From: Salipiger profundus
GTDB lineage: Bacteria > Pseudomonadota > Alphaproteobacteria > Rhodobacterales > Rhodobacteraceae
DNA: 64,000 nucleotides
Direction: 5' to 3'
Assembly (NCBI RefSeq): GCF_001969385.1
Contig: NZ_CP014796.1
Location: forward strand, 3,985,501-4,049,500
Shown: positions 35,990-46,435 of the stretch, in pieces
How positions within the stretch are numbered: position 1 is the stretch's first letter
How the letters are laid out: each line of letters starts with the position of its first letter
Program-made: the position numbers and the translations under genes
The notes under the pieces: generated by a model
The model's database searches: none
What the model was told of the DNA's origin: nothing
The model's input: the letters and a program-made list of their open reading frames with translations, nothing else

Positions 35990-36017
35990 TCGTAGGGTAG
36001 GTGTTCAACCCACCTTT
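35990..36017. repeat. Short palindromic intergenic element (GTAGGGTAGGTG type)
   Basis: CGTAGGGTAGGTGTTCAACC followed by CACCTTTCG can fold as GGTAGGTG/CCCACC with a TTCAA loop. I associate similar GTAGGGTGGGT...ACCCACC elements with many bacterial genomes. It lies just upstream of the proB stop in the proB-proA gap. Confidence 0.35.
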
Positions 36018-36043
36018 CGCCTGCTCCTCACCGCCGGTGTGGC

Positions 36044-38512
<2,469 letters not shown>

Positions 38513-38546
38513 GCTTTTCCAGCCGGAGCGTGCATCGGGGCAGTGG

Positions 38547-38623
38547 TGGCGCGGTTGACGGGGCTCGAACCCGCGACCCCCGGCGTGACAGGCCGGTACT
38601 CTAACCATCTGAGCTACAACCGC
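38547..38623 (-). tRNA. tRNA-Asp (GTC), second identical copy
   Basis: Identical over all 77 positions to the copy 34 nt away, also with an encoded CCA. The tandem arrangement implies a single precursor transcript. Confidence 0.96.
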
Positions 38624-38924
38624 TCACTGCCTCCGGGGTGCAGCCCCGAATGTGGAGGCCCTTCTAGGCGGGGGACTTTGCCCCGTCAAGCGCTTTCGTC
38701 ACCCCGACCTGCGCATTTTTTCAAGAAATTTGCGGAGCCCCTTCAGGCGGGCTCGGAACGACCCCGCCAGCGCGGGCGCAAAATCGAATTCTCCTTCAGC
38801 GGCAAGGTTTTGCGGAAGCATCTTGCTGGCAGCGCCCGAGCCGCGACGGCGCGATCCGGCCGCGCTGAGGGCACTTTTCGCCGTTTGCAGCCTGAACGTG
38901 GCACGCGATGACCTGACGGAAGGC
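38624..38924. other. Gene-free gap between the tRNA pair and the hypothetical gene
   Basis: About 300 nt without a credible frame. It should hold the tRNA promoter; no clear -35/-10 pair, terminator or repeat stands out. Confidence 0.5.
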
Positions 38925-39233
38925 CTAGCGCGCGTAGCCGTCGCCCCGGACTTTTGCCGCTAGCTCCTGTTTGGCCCTTGAAAGGCGCGCGTCGGCAGAA
39001 GGGTTTTCGCCGTCGACCGGGCTCGTCAGGGTCGTTGCCAATCCTTCGAGTTCCGCGGAAAGCAACATCATTCGCGTGACGCTCGCACGGGATTCGTTGC
39101 GTGCGGCCTCGTAGCCTGCCCGTTCCGTGAGTGCCGCGGCGGTCCGCAGAAGGGCAGCCGCACTCCCCTTGCCGGACAGCGCCAGAGCCGCACCGAGCAA
39201 CTCCTCCAGCAATTTCTCGCAATTGTGTGTCAA
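38925..39233 (-). CDS. Hypothetical small alpha-helical protein
   Basis: 102 residues from a TTG at 39233 with GGGGGAG about 7 nt upstream. The sequence (LLEELLGAALALSGKGSAAALLRTAAALTERAGYEAARNES) is Ala/Leu-rich, helical and soluble; no family is recognised. It is isolated between the tRNA genes and a gene-free region. Coding is supported by the frame length and ribosome site only. Confidence 0.5.
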   Translation of the reverse strand: MTHNCEKLLEELLGAALALSGKGSAAALLRTAAALTERAGYEAARNESRASVTRMMLLSAELEGLATTLTSPVDGENPSADARLSRAKQELAAKVRGDGYAR

Positions 39234-39693
39234 GGAAACTCCCCCAGTTCGTTACCCACCCCATCGCGGCGGCCGTGCAGATTGCGCGACGGCCATGTCA
39301 CTCATTGCACCGAAGCGGTGCAGACAGTGGCGCTTCGATGCGCCCGTTCGGCTGCACGGCGTCGCATCGTCCAGTTCGACAACCCATCCCCGGTCGCGGA
39401 AGCTCGCAGTCTGCTGCTGGCTCCACCCCAAGAAAACCACGTTGAATTCGACCTGATCCCCCCGAGCGGCTTTCATGGAGCGCAAACGAACGCGCCGCTA
39501 AACCAAGGCGTAACACATTCGCGTATATATATGAACGACTGCATTTCGACGTGGCGTCGCAATTGAGGCGCAACTGCAACGCGTGATTTTGCGTTGCCCG
39601 CGTCGCTGACGCCATTAAGCATCAGAAGGTCTTGAAACATCATGAAATTGCGGGCATTCGTCCGCTGTTTCGTCTTTTCGGAAAGTTGCACCG
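39234..39693. promoter_or_regulatory. Gene-free upstream region of the LytTR gene
   Basis: The 460-nt stretch is less GC-rich than its neighbours; short frames on both strands lack family similarity or ribosome sites. It includes a TATATATATG tract (39523-39532) and an inverted repeat GCAACGC (39576-39582) / GCGTTGC (39591-39597) with an 8-nt spacer about 100 nt before the LytTR gene, a possible autoregulatory site. Confidence 0.4.
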
Positions 39694-40548
39694 TTGTCTG
39701 GAGTCCTGCATCTCGACCTCAATTTGCGCGCGAGCACGCTCGAACGGATCGAGATCAGTGCTGCGCAATTCATGGACCTTTTCCGCCATCGCCTGTCGTG
39801 GAGATACTTCGGGCTGTCACTGACGATTCTGCTCGCCACCGATCCGGCAGAGCTGACGGGAACACTGTCGTTGCCCGTATACGTTGCCACATGGGTCGGC
39901 GCCTTCGGCCTTTACCTGGCGCATCAAACGGCCCTGATCCTGCTCCTGGCAAGCCTTCGCAGGCTATTTCCCACGCCGGCGTTCTACTGGCCCTTTCTCA
40001 CAATCGGCGCCTTCGTACCGACCCTGGTCGTTGTCGAAAACGTCCTCGACGCCTTTTCGAACGCGCAGGCATCCGCCATCGTCATCGGGCGGGTCGCCTA
40101 TATCGCGCTGACCGTTCTGGTGCTGGAAACAATCTATCAGCGGTTCGTTCTGCCGCGCATTCTCGAACAGTCCGAGCAACCTGCGGCCGGCAGTGGGGGT
40201 CCGGAGATGGAAACATCGCAGCAGGACGCAAGGGTGTTGCACGTCGGCGGCGCCACGCTGGCCTTCGATGAGATTTCGGTGATCGAGGCGCGCGAGCATC
40301 ACGTGCATCTGCGGACTACCGACGGCACGCAGGTCCATCGGGCGCGACTGTCCGATATCGTGGCGCAGACATGCCCTGACGACGGCCTGCAACCTCATCG
40401 GTCTTGGTGGGTCTCCCGCAGCTCGGTGCGCGAGCTTGGCCGTGAGGACGGAAAACCGGTGCTCTGGCTGACCGATGGCACTTCGGTCCCGGTGGCTCGC
40501 GGCCGGCTCGAGGACGTGCGCGACTGGGTCGAACGCTATCTGGGGTGA
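39694..40548 (+). CDS. Membrane-bound LytTR-domain transcriptional regulator
   Basis: 284 residues from TTG 39694; an ATG 26 codons later (39772) is an alternative start. Four hydrophobic segments occupy residues about 38-150 (FGLSLTILLATDP, VYVATWVGAFGLYLAH, ALILLLASLRRLF, FLTIGAFVPTLVVV and VIGRVAYIALTVLVLE). A cytosolic LytTR DNA-binding domain follows (ISVIEAREHHVHLRTTDGTQVHRARLSDI, HRSWWVSRSSVRELG). No histidine kinase is adjacent, so it may sense a membrane signal directly. Target genes unknown. Confidence 0.85.
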   Translation: MSGVLHLDLNLRASTLERIEISAAQFMDLFRHRLSWRYFGLSLTILLATDPAELTGTLSLPVYVATWVGAFGLYLAHQTALILLLASLRRLFPTPAFYWPFLTIGAFVPTLVVVENVLDAFSNAQASAIVIGRVAYIALTVLVLETIYQRFVLPRILEQSEQPAAGSGGPEMETSQQDARVLHVGGATLAFDEISVIEAREHHVHLRTTDGTQVHRARLSDIVAQTCPDDGLQPHRSWWVSRSSVRELGREDGKPVLWLTDGTSVPVARGRLEDVRDWVERYLG

Positions 40549-40634
40549 TCCGGACCGGCCGGCCTTTACGCGAGCGGGCTCATTTCCTATATAATCGCTC
40601 AGGTTACAGGCAGACAGCAGACAGAGGACTGGCC

Positions 40635-40991
40635 ATGCAAGACGCACCGCTCGAAGGCGCACCGCTTATCGCGCCCTCCAGTACCGAGCACCCGCTCTAC
40701 GCCGCGGCCGTCGAGGCTTGCCGCTCGGTCTACGATCCCGAGATCCCGGTGAATATCTACGACCTCGGGCTGATCTACACCATCGACATCGACGCGGAGA
40801 ACATGGTGAAGATCACCATGACGCTCACCGCGCCGGGCTGCCCCGTTGCCGGCGAGATGCCGGGCTGGGTTCAGGATTCCGTGGGCGCCGTCCCGGGAGT
40901 GAAGGACGTCGACGTGGACATGGTCTTCGATCCGCCTTGGGGCATGGACATGATGACCGACGAAGCCCGGCTCGAACTGGGCTTCATGTAA
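40635..40991 (+). CDS. SufT-like MIP18/DUF59 Fe-S assembly protein
   Basis: 118 residues from ATG 40635. The DUF59 core is VYDPEIPVNIYDLGLIYTI, KITMTLTAPGCPVAGEMP (conserved Cys) and VDVDMVFDPPWGMDMMTDEARLELG. It helps insert iron-sulfur clusters into target proteins. In Rhodobacterales it commonly ends the suf operon; here the other suf genes are not visible, but an A-type carrier gene follows 2.4 kb downstream. Confidence 0.9.
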   Translation: MQDAPLEGAPLIAPSSTEHPLYAAAVEACRSVYDPEIPVNIYDLGLIYTIDIDAENMVKITMTLTAPGCPVAGEMPGWVQDSVGAVPGVKDVDVDMVFDPPWGMDMMTDEARLELGFM

Positions 40992-41086
40992 CCCGCTGAC
41001 GGGGCCGACGACGGGGGTCGCGGCCCCTTTCGCAGAATTTCACGCCGGCGGCGGAACAGAAGCGCCACATCCGCCGTTTATGGGCG

Positions 41087-42751
41087 ATGCTGCGCTATAT
41101 TCAGATTCTCCTATTCGCGCTTGGCGCCCTGTGGATGACCCAGGCCGCGAACGCTCAATCGGGCTCCGATCCCGGCATCGGCCGCTGGTACGAGGTCGAG
41201 TTGGTCAATCCCGGACTCGCCGACGCGCCCCGGAACATCGACCGTTCGACCCCGCGGTCGAGCCTCGAGAGCTTCATGTTTCGTGCCGATGCCGAAGACT
41301 GGGACGGCGCGGCGCACATGCTCGACCTTTCTTCGGTCGAGCCGTCGAAACAGGCCGAAGTCGGCCCCGAGCGCGCCGAGCAGTTCGCGACGCTGCTCGA
41401 CAGGAAGATCATCATCGACTGGTACGACCTGCGCGACCGCCCCGATGGCGTGGATGCGCGCAGCGCGGATGCCCCCATGGCCGGCGAGCCGCGCCGTTCG
41501 CTCCTGCTGTGGTACGTGAAGCTGGGCGACCGGCCGGTGCCGATCCGCATCAACCGCGTCAAGCCGGCGGTTGGTGAGCCCGTGTGGCTGGTCTCGCAGC
41601 AGACCGTGAAGGCACTACCGGCACTGGCCGAAGCCTACGGGCCGACGGAGCTTGAGAAGATGCTGCCGCAGCCTCTTCGCGAACGGGCGTTCTGGGGCCT
41701 GCGCTGGTGGGAGGTCGTCGGCTTTCCGCTGGTCCTGCTGGTGACCGGGCTCGTCGCCTATGTCACCAATCAGCTGATGTCGCGTGGTCTGAACCGGACC
41801 CACCGCGACTCGCCAACTTCGATGCTCGTTGCGCTGCGGGCGCCGATCACCCTGGCCGTGACCACGCTCACGCTGTCTCTGCTGACCAGCAAGGTCTTCG
41901 TCTTCTCCGGACGGATCGACACGGTCCTGTCACCACTGATCATCCTCGGCTTCGTCGTGGCGGCGCTCTGGATGATCGTCAACGTGGCCGACGTGATCCT
42001 GACCCGGCTCGTCAACTTCGACGACGAGAAGCTGTCCGAGATGGGCGAGGGCATGGAGCAGCGTCGCAACATCGCGACGCGGATTTCGGCTCTCCGGCGC
42101 GCCGTGATCGTGATCGTCGTGCTGATCGGGGCCGGCATCACCATCAGCGAGGCCAGCGTCATGCGCTCGCTCGGGATCTCGCTGCTGGCGTCTGCGGGCA
42201 CCGCGACGATCATTCTCGCCTATGCCGGGCGCAACGTTCTGACCAACATCATGGCGTCGCTGCAGATCGCGCTCAACAAGTCGGCGCGCATCGGCGACAA
42301 GCTGATTTTCCGCGGCAGCTACTGCACCGTCGAGCGCATTCACTTCACCTTCGTGCAGCTTCGCATCTGGACCGGCAAGCGTCTGGTCGTGCCGGTCGTG
42401 GACTTCGTGGCCGAGCCGTTCGAGAACTGGACCATGACCGATCACTTCATGATCGAGCTCATCGAACTGAGGCTGTCACACCGGGCCGACGTCACCCCGC
42501 TGCGCGAGAAATACTACGAACTCATCGAAGGCATGGAGCTCGTGCCGGACCGCGACGACAGCAAGGGCGTCTACGTGACAGAGCACGACGTGTTCGGCCA
42601 GACCGCGCTCTTCATGGTGCCCTGCCCCGACCCGAATGTCGCCTGGACCCTCGCATGCGAGATGCGCGAAGAACTGCTCAAGGTTGCGCGCGAACTCGAC
42701 GACGGCGCCACGGCCGTCTTCCCCGAGGTCACACCGGCGCAGTCGACCTGA
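41087..42751 (+). CDS. MscS-family mechanosensitive ion channel
   Basis: 554 residues with a cleavable signal peptide (MLRYIQILLFALGALWMTQA, cleavage near ANAQS), a periplasmic domain to about residue 195, and four membrane segments. The last, pore-lining helix reads ASAGTATIILAYAGRNVLTNIMASLQIALN, followed by the MscS beta domain (IGDKLIFRGSYCTVERIHF; VVPVVDFV). It opens under membrane tension and releases solutes on osmotic downshock. The N-terminal extension is longer than E. coli MscS. Confidence 0.9.
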   Translation: MLRYIQILLFALGALWMTQAANAQSGSDPGIGRWYEVELVNPGLADAPRNIDRSTPRSSLESFMFRADAEDWDGAAHMLDLSSVEPSKQAEVGPERAEQFATLLDRKIIIDWYDLRDRPDGVDARSADAPMAGEPRRSLLLWYVKLGDRPVPIRINRVKPAVGEPVWLVSQQTVKALPALAEAYGPTELEKMLPQPLRERAFWGLRWWEVVGFPLVLLVTGLVAYVTNQLMSRGLNRTHRDSPTSMLVALRAPITLAVTTLTLSLLTSKVFVFSGRIDTVLSPLIILGFVVAALWMIVNVADVILTRLVNFDDEKLSEMGEGMEQRRNIATRISALRRAVIVIVVLIGAGITISEASVMRSLGISLLASAGTATIILAYAGRNVLTNIMASLQIALNKSARIGDKLIFRGSYCTVERIHFTFVQLRIWTGKRLVVPVVDFVAEPFENWTMTDHFMIELIELRLSHRADVTPLREKYYELIEGMELVPDRDDSKGVYVTEHDVFGQTALFMVPCPDPNVAWTLACEMREELLKVARELDDGATAVFPEVTPAQST

Positions 42752-42811
42752 TCCTTGCGCCCGCCCCTGCTCTCGGTCACGCTCGCCCGTGAGCGGGAGC
42801 CGGAGGAACGC

Positions 42812-43375
42812 ATGGCATCAGAGAAGGACAGGATGATCGCCGGCGAGCTCTACCTGCCCGGAGACTCCGAGCTGGTGGCAGACCGCAAACGGGCGCAATC
42901 GCTCATGCGGGCCTACAACGACACGATCATGGGAGACGCGGCGCGCGGCGACCTGCTTGCGGCGCTGTTCGGCAGCTGCGCCGCCGATGCCGCGGTGCGG
43001 GCGCCGGTCTACGTGGATTACGGCTACAACATCCACATCGAGCACGGGGTCTTTCTCAACTATGGCTGCGTCCTGCTAGATGTCTGCGCGATCCGCATCG
43101 GCGCCGGCACGCAGGTCGGCCCGGCGGTGCAGATCCTCACCGCCGACCATCCGCGCGACCCCGAGACCCGCGCCTCGGGGCGCGAGTTCGGCCGGGCGAT
43201 CTCGATCGGCCGCAATTGCTGGATCGGCGGCGCGGCGATCCTGCTGCCGGGCGTCACCGTGGGCGACGACGCGGTGATCGGTGCGGGCGCCGTGGTGACC
43301 CGCGACGTCGCGCCCGGCACCACGGTCGCGGGAAACCCTGCACGCCCGCTTGTGTCATCTGCCCCGAATGCTTAG
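42812..43375 (+). CDS. Maltose/galactoside-type O-acetyltransferase
   Basis: 187 residues from ATG 42812 with CGGAGGAACG upstream. An N-terminal Mac domain (KDRMIAGELYLPGDSEL) precedes the left-handed hexapeptide beta-helix: VYVDYGYNIHIEHGVFLNYG, VGPAVQILTADHPRDP with the catalytic His, and IGRNCWIGGAAILLPGVTVGDD. It transfers acetyl from acetyl-CoA to a sugar. The substrate is not evident. Confidence 0.9.
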   Translation: MASEKDRMIAGELYLPGDSELVADRKRAQSLMRAYNDTIMGDAARGDLLAALFGSCAADAAVRAPVYVDYGYNIHIEHGVFLNYGCVLLDVCAIRIGAGTQVGPAVQILTADHPRDPETRASGREFGRAISIGRNCWIGGAAILLPGVTVGDDAVIGAGAVVTRDVAPGTTVAGNPARPLVSSAPNA

Positions 43376-43402
43376 ATTCCCGGTTCGACAAGGAGACAAC
43401 GC

Positions 43403-43783
43403 ATGTTCGGCATTCCAGGCAAACAAGCCGTCACCATGACCCCGGCCGCCGTGACACAGGTGCGCAAGCTGATGGAGCGCGATGGACGCGCGGGGCTGCG
43501 CATCGGCGTCAAGAAGGGCGGCTGCGCCGGCATGGAATACACCATGGAGTTCGTCGACGAGGCGGACAAGAACGACGAGATCGTCGATCAGGACGGTGCG
43601 CGCGTGATGATCGCGCCGATGGCACAGATGTTCCTCTTCGGCACCGAGATCGACTACCAGACGTCGCTGCTCGAATCCGGGTTCCACTTCAACAACCCGA
43701 ACGTGGCCGACGCCTGCGGTTGCGGCGAATCGATCAAGTTCAAGGACGTCGAAGAGCTTCAGGCAGAGCGCGGCGACCTCTGA
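43403..43783 (+). CDS. A-type iron-sulfur carrier (HesB/IscA/SufA family)
   Basis: 126 residues. Conserved cysteines occur in GGCAGMEY and in the C-terminal CGCGES, the arrangement that binds [2Fe-2S]/[4Fe-4S] clusters for delivery to apoproteins. Together with the DUF59 gene upstream it represents cluster trafficking. SufA and ErpA cannot be separated by sequence alone. A GGAG ribosome site lies 10 nt before the start. Confidence 0.93.
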   Translation: MFGIPGKQAVTMTPAAVTQVRKLMERDGRAGLRIGVKKGGCAGMEYTMEFVDEADKNDEIVDQDGARVMIAPMAQMFLFGTEIDYQTSLLESGFHFNNPNVADACGCGESIKFKDVEELQAERGDL

Positions 43784-43874
43784 CAGCAGACCTGTTCGCG
43801 CAAACTCTCCCGCGGCACCTTGACGTTGCCGCGCGGCCCCCGATGATGGGCGCGACGCGACAAAGGGAGTGACC

Positions 43875-44612
43875 ATGCGCAAGAAACTCGCCGCCGGAAA
43901 CTGGAAGATGAACGGCCTCTCCGAGGCGCTGTCCGAGCTTTCCGGCATGGAAGAGGCCGCCAAGGGCGACGCCGAAGTGCTGATCTGCCCGCCCGCCACA
44001 CTGGTCGCCGCCGCAGCCGGCGCCGCGTCGGGAATCGCCATCGGCGGTCAGGACTGCCACGCGGCAGCTTCGGGCGCCCACACCGGCGATATCTCGGCAA
44101 CGATGCTGAAGGACGTGGGCGCAAGCTACGTGATTCTCGGCCACTCCGAGCGCCGCACCGACCACGACGAACACGACGAGGACGTGCGGGCAAAATGTGC
44201 CGCCGCGTGGGAGGCCGGTCTGAGCGTCGTGCTCTGCGTCGGCGAAAGCCTCGACGAGCGCGAGGCCTCGAACACCCTCGACATCATCGGCGGCCAACTC
44301 GCCGGCTCGATCCCCGACGGCGCAACCGGTCATAACCTCGTGGTGGCCTATGAGCCGATCTGGGCCATCGGCACCGGCAAGGTTCCGACCAATGACCAGA
44401 TCGGCGAGGTGCACGACTTCATGCGCGCCCGCCTCGAGAAGCGGTTCGGCGAAGGCGTCGGCCGCTCGGTCCGCCTGCTCTACGGCGGCTCGGTGAAGCC
44501 CGGCAACGCCTCCGAGATCTTTGCGGTCTCAAATGTCGACGGCGCGCTTGTCGGGGGCGCCTCGCTGAAGGCGTCGGACTTCGTGCCGATCATCGAGGCG
44601 CTGAACGGCTGA
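43875..44612 (+). CDS. tpiA: Triosephosphate isomerase
   Basis: 245 residues from ATG 43875, chosen because AGGGAG (43864-43869) is at the right distance; an in-frame GTG at 43869 overlaps it. It interconverts glyceraldehyde-3-phosphate and DHAP. Catalytic residues are Lys in AAGNWKMNG, His in ILGHSERR and Glu in [13 protein letters not shown], with the phosphate loop [10 protein letters not shown] strong terminator follows. Confidence 0.97.
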   Translation: MRKKLAAGNWKMNGLSEALSELSGMEEAAKGDAEVLICPPATLVAAAAGAASGIAIGGQDCHAAASGAHTGDISATMLKDVGASYVILGHSERRTDHDEHDEDVRAKCAAAWEAGLSVVLCVGESLDEREASNTLDIIGGQLAGSIPDGATGHNLVVAYEPIWAIGTGKVPTNDQIGEVHDFMRARLEKRFGEGVGRSVRLLYGGSVKPGNASEIFAVSNVDGALVGGASLKASDFVPIIEALNG

Positions 44613-44640
44613 GACGCCCTTCGAATGTTTGAACATGGAA

Positions 44641-44672
44641 ACGGCCGGACAATCTGTCCGGCCGTTTTCGTT
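44641..44672. terminator. Terminator between tpiA and the RTX gene
   Basis: ACGGCCGGAC (44641-44650), loop AATCT and GTCCGGCCGT (44656-44665) form a perfect 10-bp stem with TTTCGTTTC after it; the A-rich flank on the other side (GGAAACGG) suggests weak function for the convergent RTX gene as well. Confidence 0.88.
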
Positions 44673-44691
44673 TCGGGGCGATGCGCTGCAA

Positions 44692-46158
44692 TCAGACGAA
44701 GTTGAACAGGTCCGCCGTCATGTCACCGGCAAACAGCGCCGGCTCGCCCGCGCCGCTGTCGAGCGAGATCGTCAGGTCGCCGGCGGTGATGAAGAGCGGC
44801 CCGTAGGTGTCGAATTTCTGGAACGTCAGATCCTCGAACCCACCGTCGAAGCCCACGAAGGTCAGCACGTCGGTGCCCAGTTCGAAATCGAGCACGGTAT
44901 CGGTTTCCGGGCTGTCGAAGACGTTGAACACGAAGACGTCCGCTCCGTCGCCGCCCACCAGCGTGTCCGAGCCGAAACCGCCGTTGAGCGTGTCGTCGCC
45001 GGCGCCGCCGCGCAACAGGTCGTGACCCGCGCCGCCGCCAAGGTAGTCGTCGCCGCCCTCGCCGTAGATCGTGTCGGCGCCATAGCCGCCGCCCACCGCG
45101 TCGTTGCCGTTGCCCGCGAAGATCAGGTCCTGGCCGGCGCCGCCGCCGAGGCTGTCGTCGCCCGAGCCGCCGTTGATCGTGTCGTCGCCGGTCACTCCGC
45201 CGATGGTCGAGTCGCCCGCCTCGTCGATGATGAGGTCGTTGCCGGCGCCGCCCGAGGCGACGTTGTCGCCCGACCCGAGAAGGATGATGTCGTCACCGCC
45301 GCCACCGCCGACGATGTCGTTGCCGTCGCCGGCCTCGATCGAATCGCTGCCCTCGCCGCCGCCGATCTGGTCGTTGCCGCCCTCGCCGAACACCGTGTCG
45401 TCGCCGTTCGAGGCCGCGATCACGTCGCCCCGGTCGCCGCCGAGCACCACGTCATCGCCATCGCCCGCAAGGATGCTGTCGGAGCCGCTGTCACCGAGCA
45501 GCGTGTCGTTGCCCGCGCCGCCTTCGAGACGGTCCGGCCCGTCGAGCGCCCAGATGACATCGTCGCCGGCGGTGCCCTGCAGCAGGTCGCCGCCGTCTGT
45601 GCCGATGATGAGGTTGGTATCCGGCGCGTAGGAATCGGCGAGTGCGTCGAGGTCGTAGGCGTCGGGAAAATCTGCCGGATCGACCGGGTCGAGATCGACG
45701 TTCAGCCCGGAGACCTGCCCCCAGAGATCGTTGGCGTCTGCAGCCGACATGTTCTCCGACAGCGCGTCGCCCCCAAGCTGGATGATCGCGTAGTTATAGG
45801 TATCGGGATCGGCCGCGAGCCCGTAGGAGACCACGAGGAAATTCGCCTCGAACTGGTCGTTGTCGCCCCAGATCCAGGTGTTTTCGCTGATCGACAGGCG
45901 GGTGCCGACCTCTCCGATGTCGACGGTAGTCCCGCCGTCGGTGATCGCCACTTCGGTCAGCCAGCCCGAGAGGGTCGCCGCGCCCGCAAGACTGAGGTCC
46001 GATCCGAGCACCCGGGTGCTCTGCTCGGGGTCTATGGAGAAATCCCAGTTGCCGATGGTCCCGATCTCGAGGGTCTGGCTGCTGAGGTCGATCTCGGGTG
46101 CGAGACCGCCATCGAAATACCATTCAAGAAGAAGAGCGTCGAAGCTGTAATAGGGCAT
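44692..46158 (-). CDS. RTX (hemolysin-type calcium-binding repeat) protein
   Basis: 488 residues, acidic. Residues about 1-180 form a beta-rich N-terminal domain (VSYGLAADPDTYNYAIIQLGG) without a recognised enzyme fold. From about 185 to 410 many GGxGxDxxx nonapeptides (GGAGNDTLLGDSGSDSI, GGAGHDLLRGGAGDDTLNGG) bind Ca2+ as a beta roll. The C-terminus (DTVLDFELGTDVLTF) resembles the uncleaved signal of type I secretion substrates. It is presumably exported through an HlyBD-type system encoded elsewhere. The function of the N-terminal domain is unknown. Its promoter holds a perfect CtrA box. Confidence 0.9.
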   Translation of the reverse strand: MPYYSFDALLLEWYFDGGLAPEIDLSSQTLEIGTIGNWDFSIDPEQSTRVLGSDLSLAGAATLSGWLTEVAITDGGTTVDIGEVGTRLSISENTWIWGDNDQFEANFLVVSYGLAADPDTYNYAIIQLGGDALSENMSAADANDLWGQVSGLNVDLDPVDPADFPDAYDLDALADSYAPDTNLIIGTDGGDLLQGTAGDDVIWALDGPDRLEGGAGNDTLLGDSGSDSILAGDGDDVVLGGDRGDVIAASNGDDTVFGEGGNDQIGGGEGSDSIEAGDGNDIVGGGGGDDIILLGSGDNVASGGAGNDLIIDEAGDSTIGGVTGDDTINGGSGDDSLGGGAGQDLIFAGNGNDAVGGGYGADTIYGEGGDDYLGGGAGHDLLRGGAGDDTLNGGFGSDTLVGGDGADVFVFNVFDSPETDTVLDFELGTDVLTFVGFDGGFEDLTFQKFDTYGPLFITAGDLTISLDSGAGEPALFAGDMTADLFNFV

Positions 46159-46191
46159 GACAGGCCATCCGGTGTGGGAAACTGCGAAACG

Positions 46192-46206
46192 TTAAGACTT
46201 TGTTAA
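46192..46206 (-). promoter_or_regulatory. Perfect CtrA box upstream of the RTX gene
   Basis: TTAA (46192-46195), 7 nt and TTAA (46203-46206) match the CtrA consensus TTAA-N7-TTAA exactly. It lies 33 nt upstream of the ATG, where it could overlap the -35 region. Confidence 0.65.
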
Positions 46207-46365
46207 CGCGTCAAGCAAGCGTTCCCGCATTGCCCCGACCTACTCTCAACCCTGCGGGCGACAGTCCCGTGATCCTCTCCGGGATTGTTCTCGCTTTCGC
46301 TGGCCCGCGCCAATTTCTCCTTCGAATCGAACCGCGTGCCGCCCGCCCCTGCCCGAAAAGCGAAG

Positions 46366-46396
46366 CGGCCCGCCCTCCGGACAGGAAGGCGGGCCG
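46366..46396 (-). terminator. Candidate terminator of dctPQM
   Basis: CGGCCCGCC (46366-46374) and GGCGGGCCG (46388-46396) make a perfect 9-bp stem with a 13-nt loop, 40-70 nt after the dctM stop. On the minus strand it is followed by CTTCGCTTTT. The remaining non-coding DNA of 46207-46435 shows nothing else. Confidence 0.6.
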
Positions 46397-46435
46397 TGGG
46401 ATCTGGCAGCGGCATCCCGTGCCGCCGTGACCGGA

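Noticed and set aside
39252..39615. Short frames on both strands in the LytTR upstream region
   Set aside because: They lack ribosome sites, family similarity and third-position GC bias.
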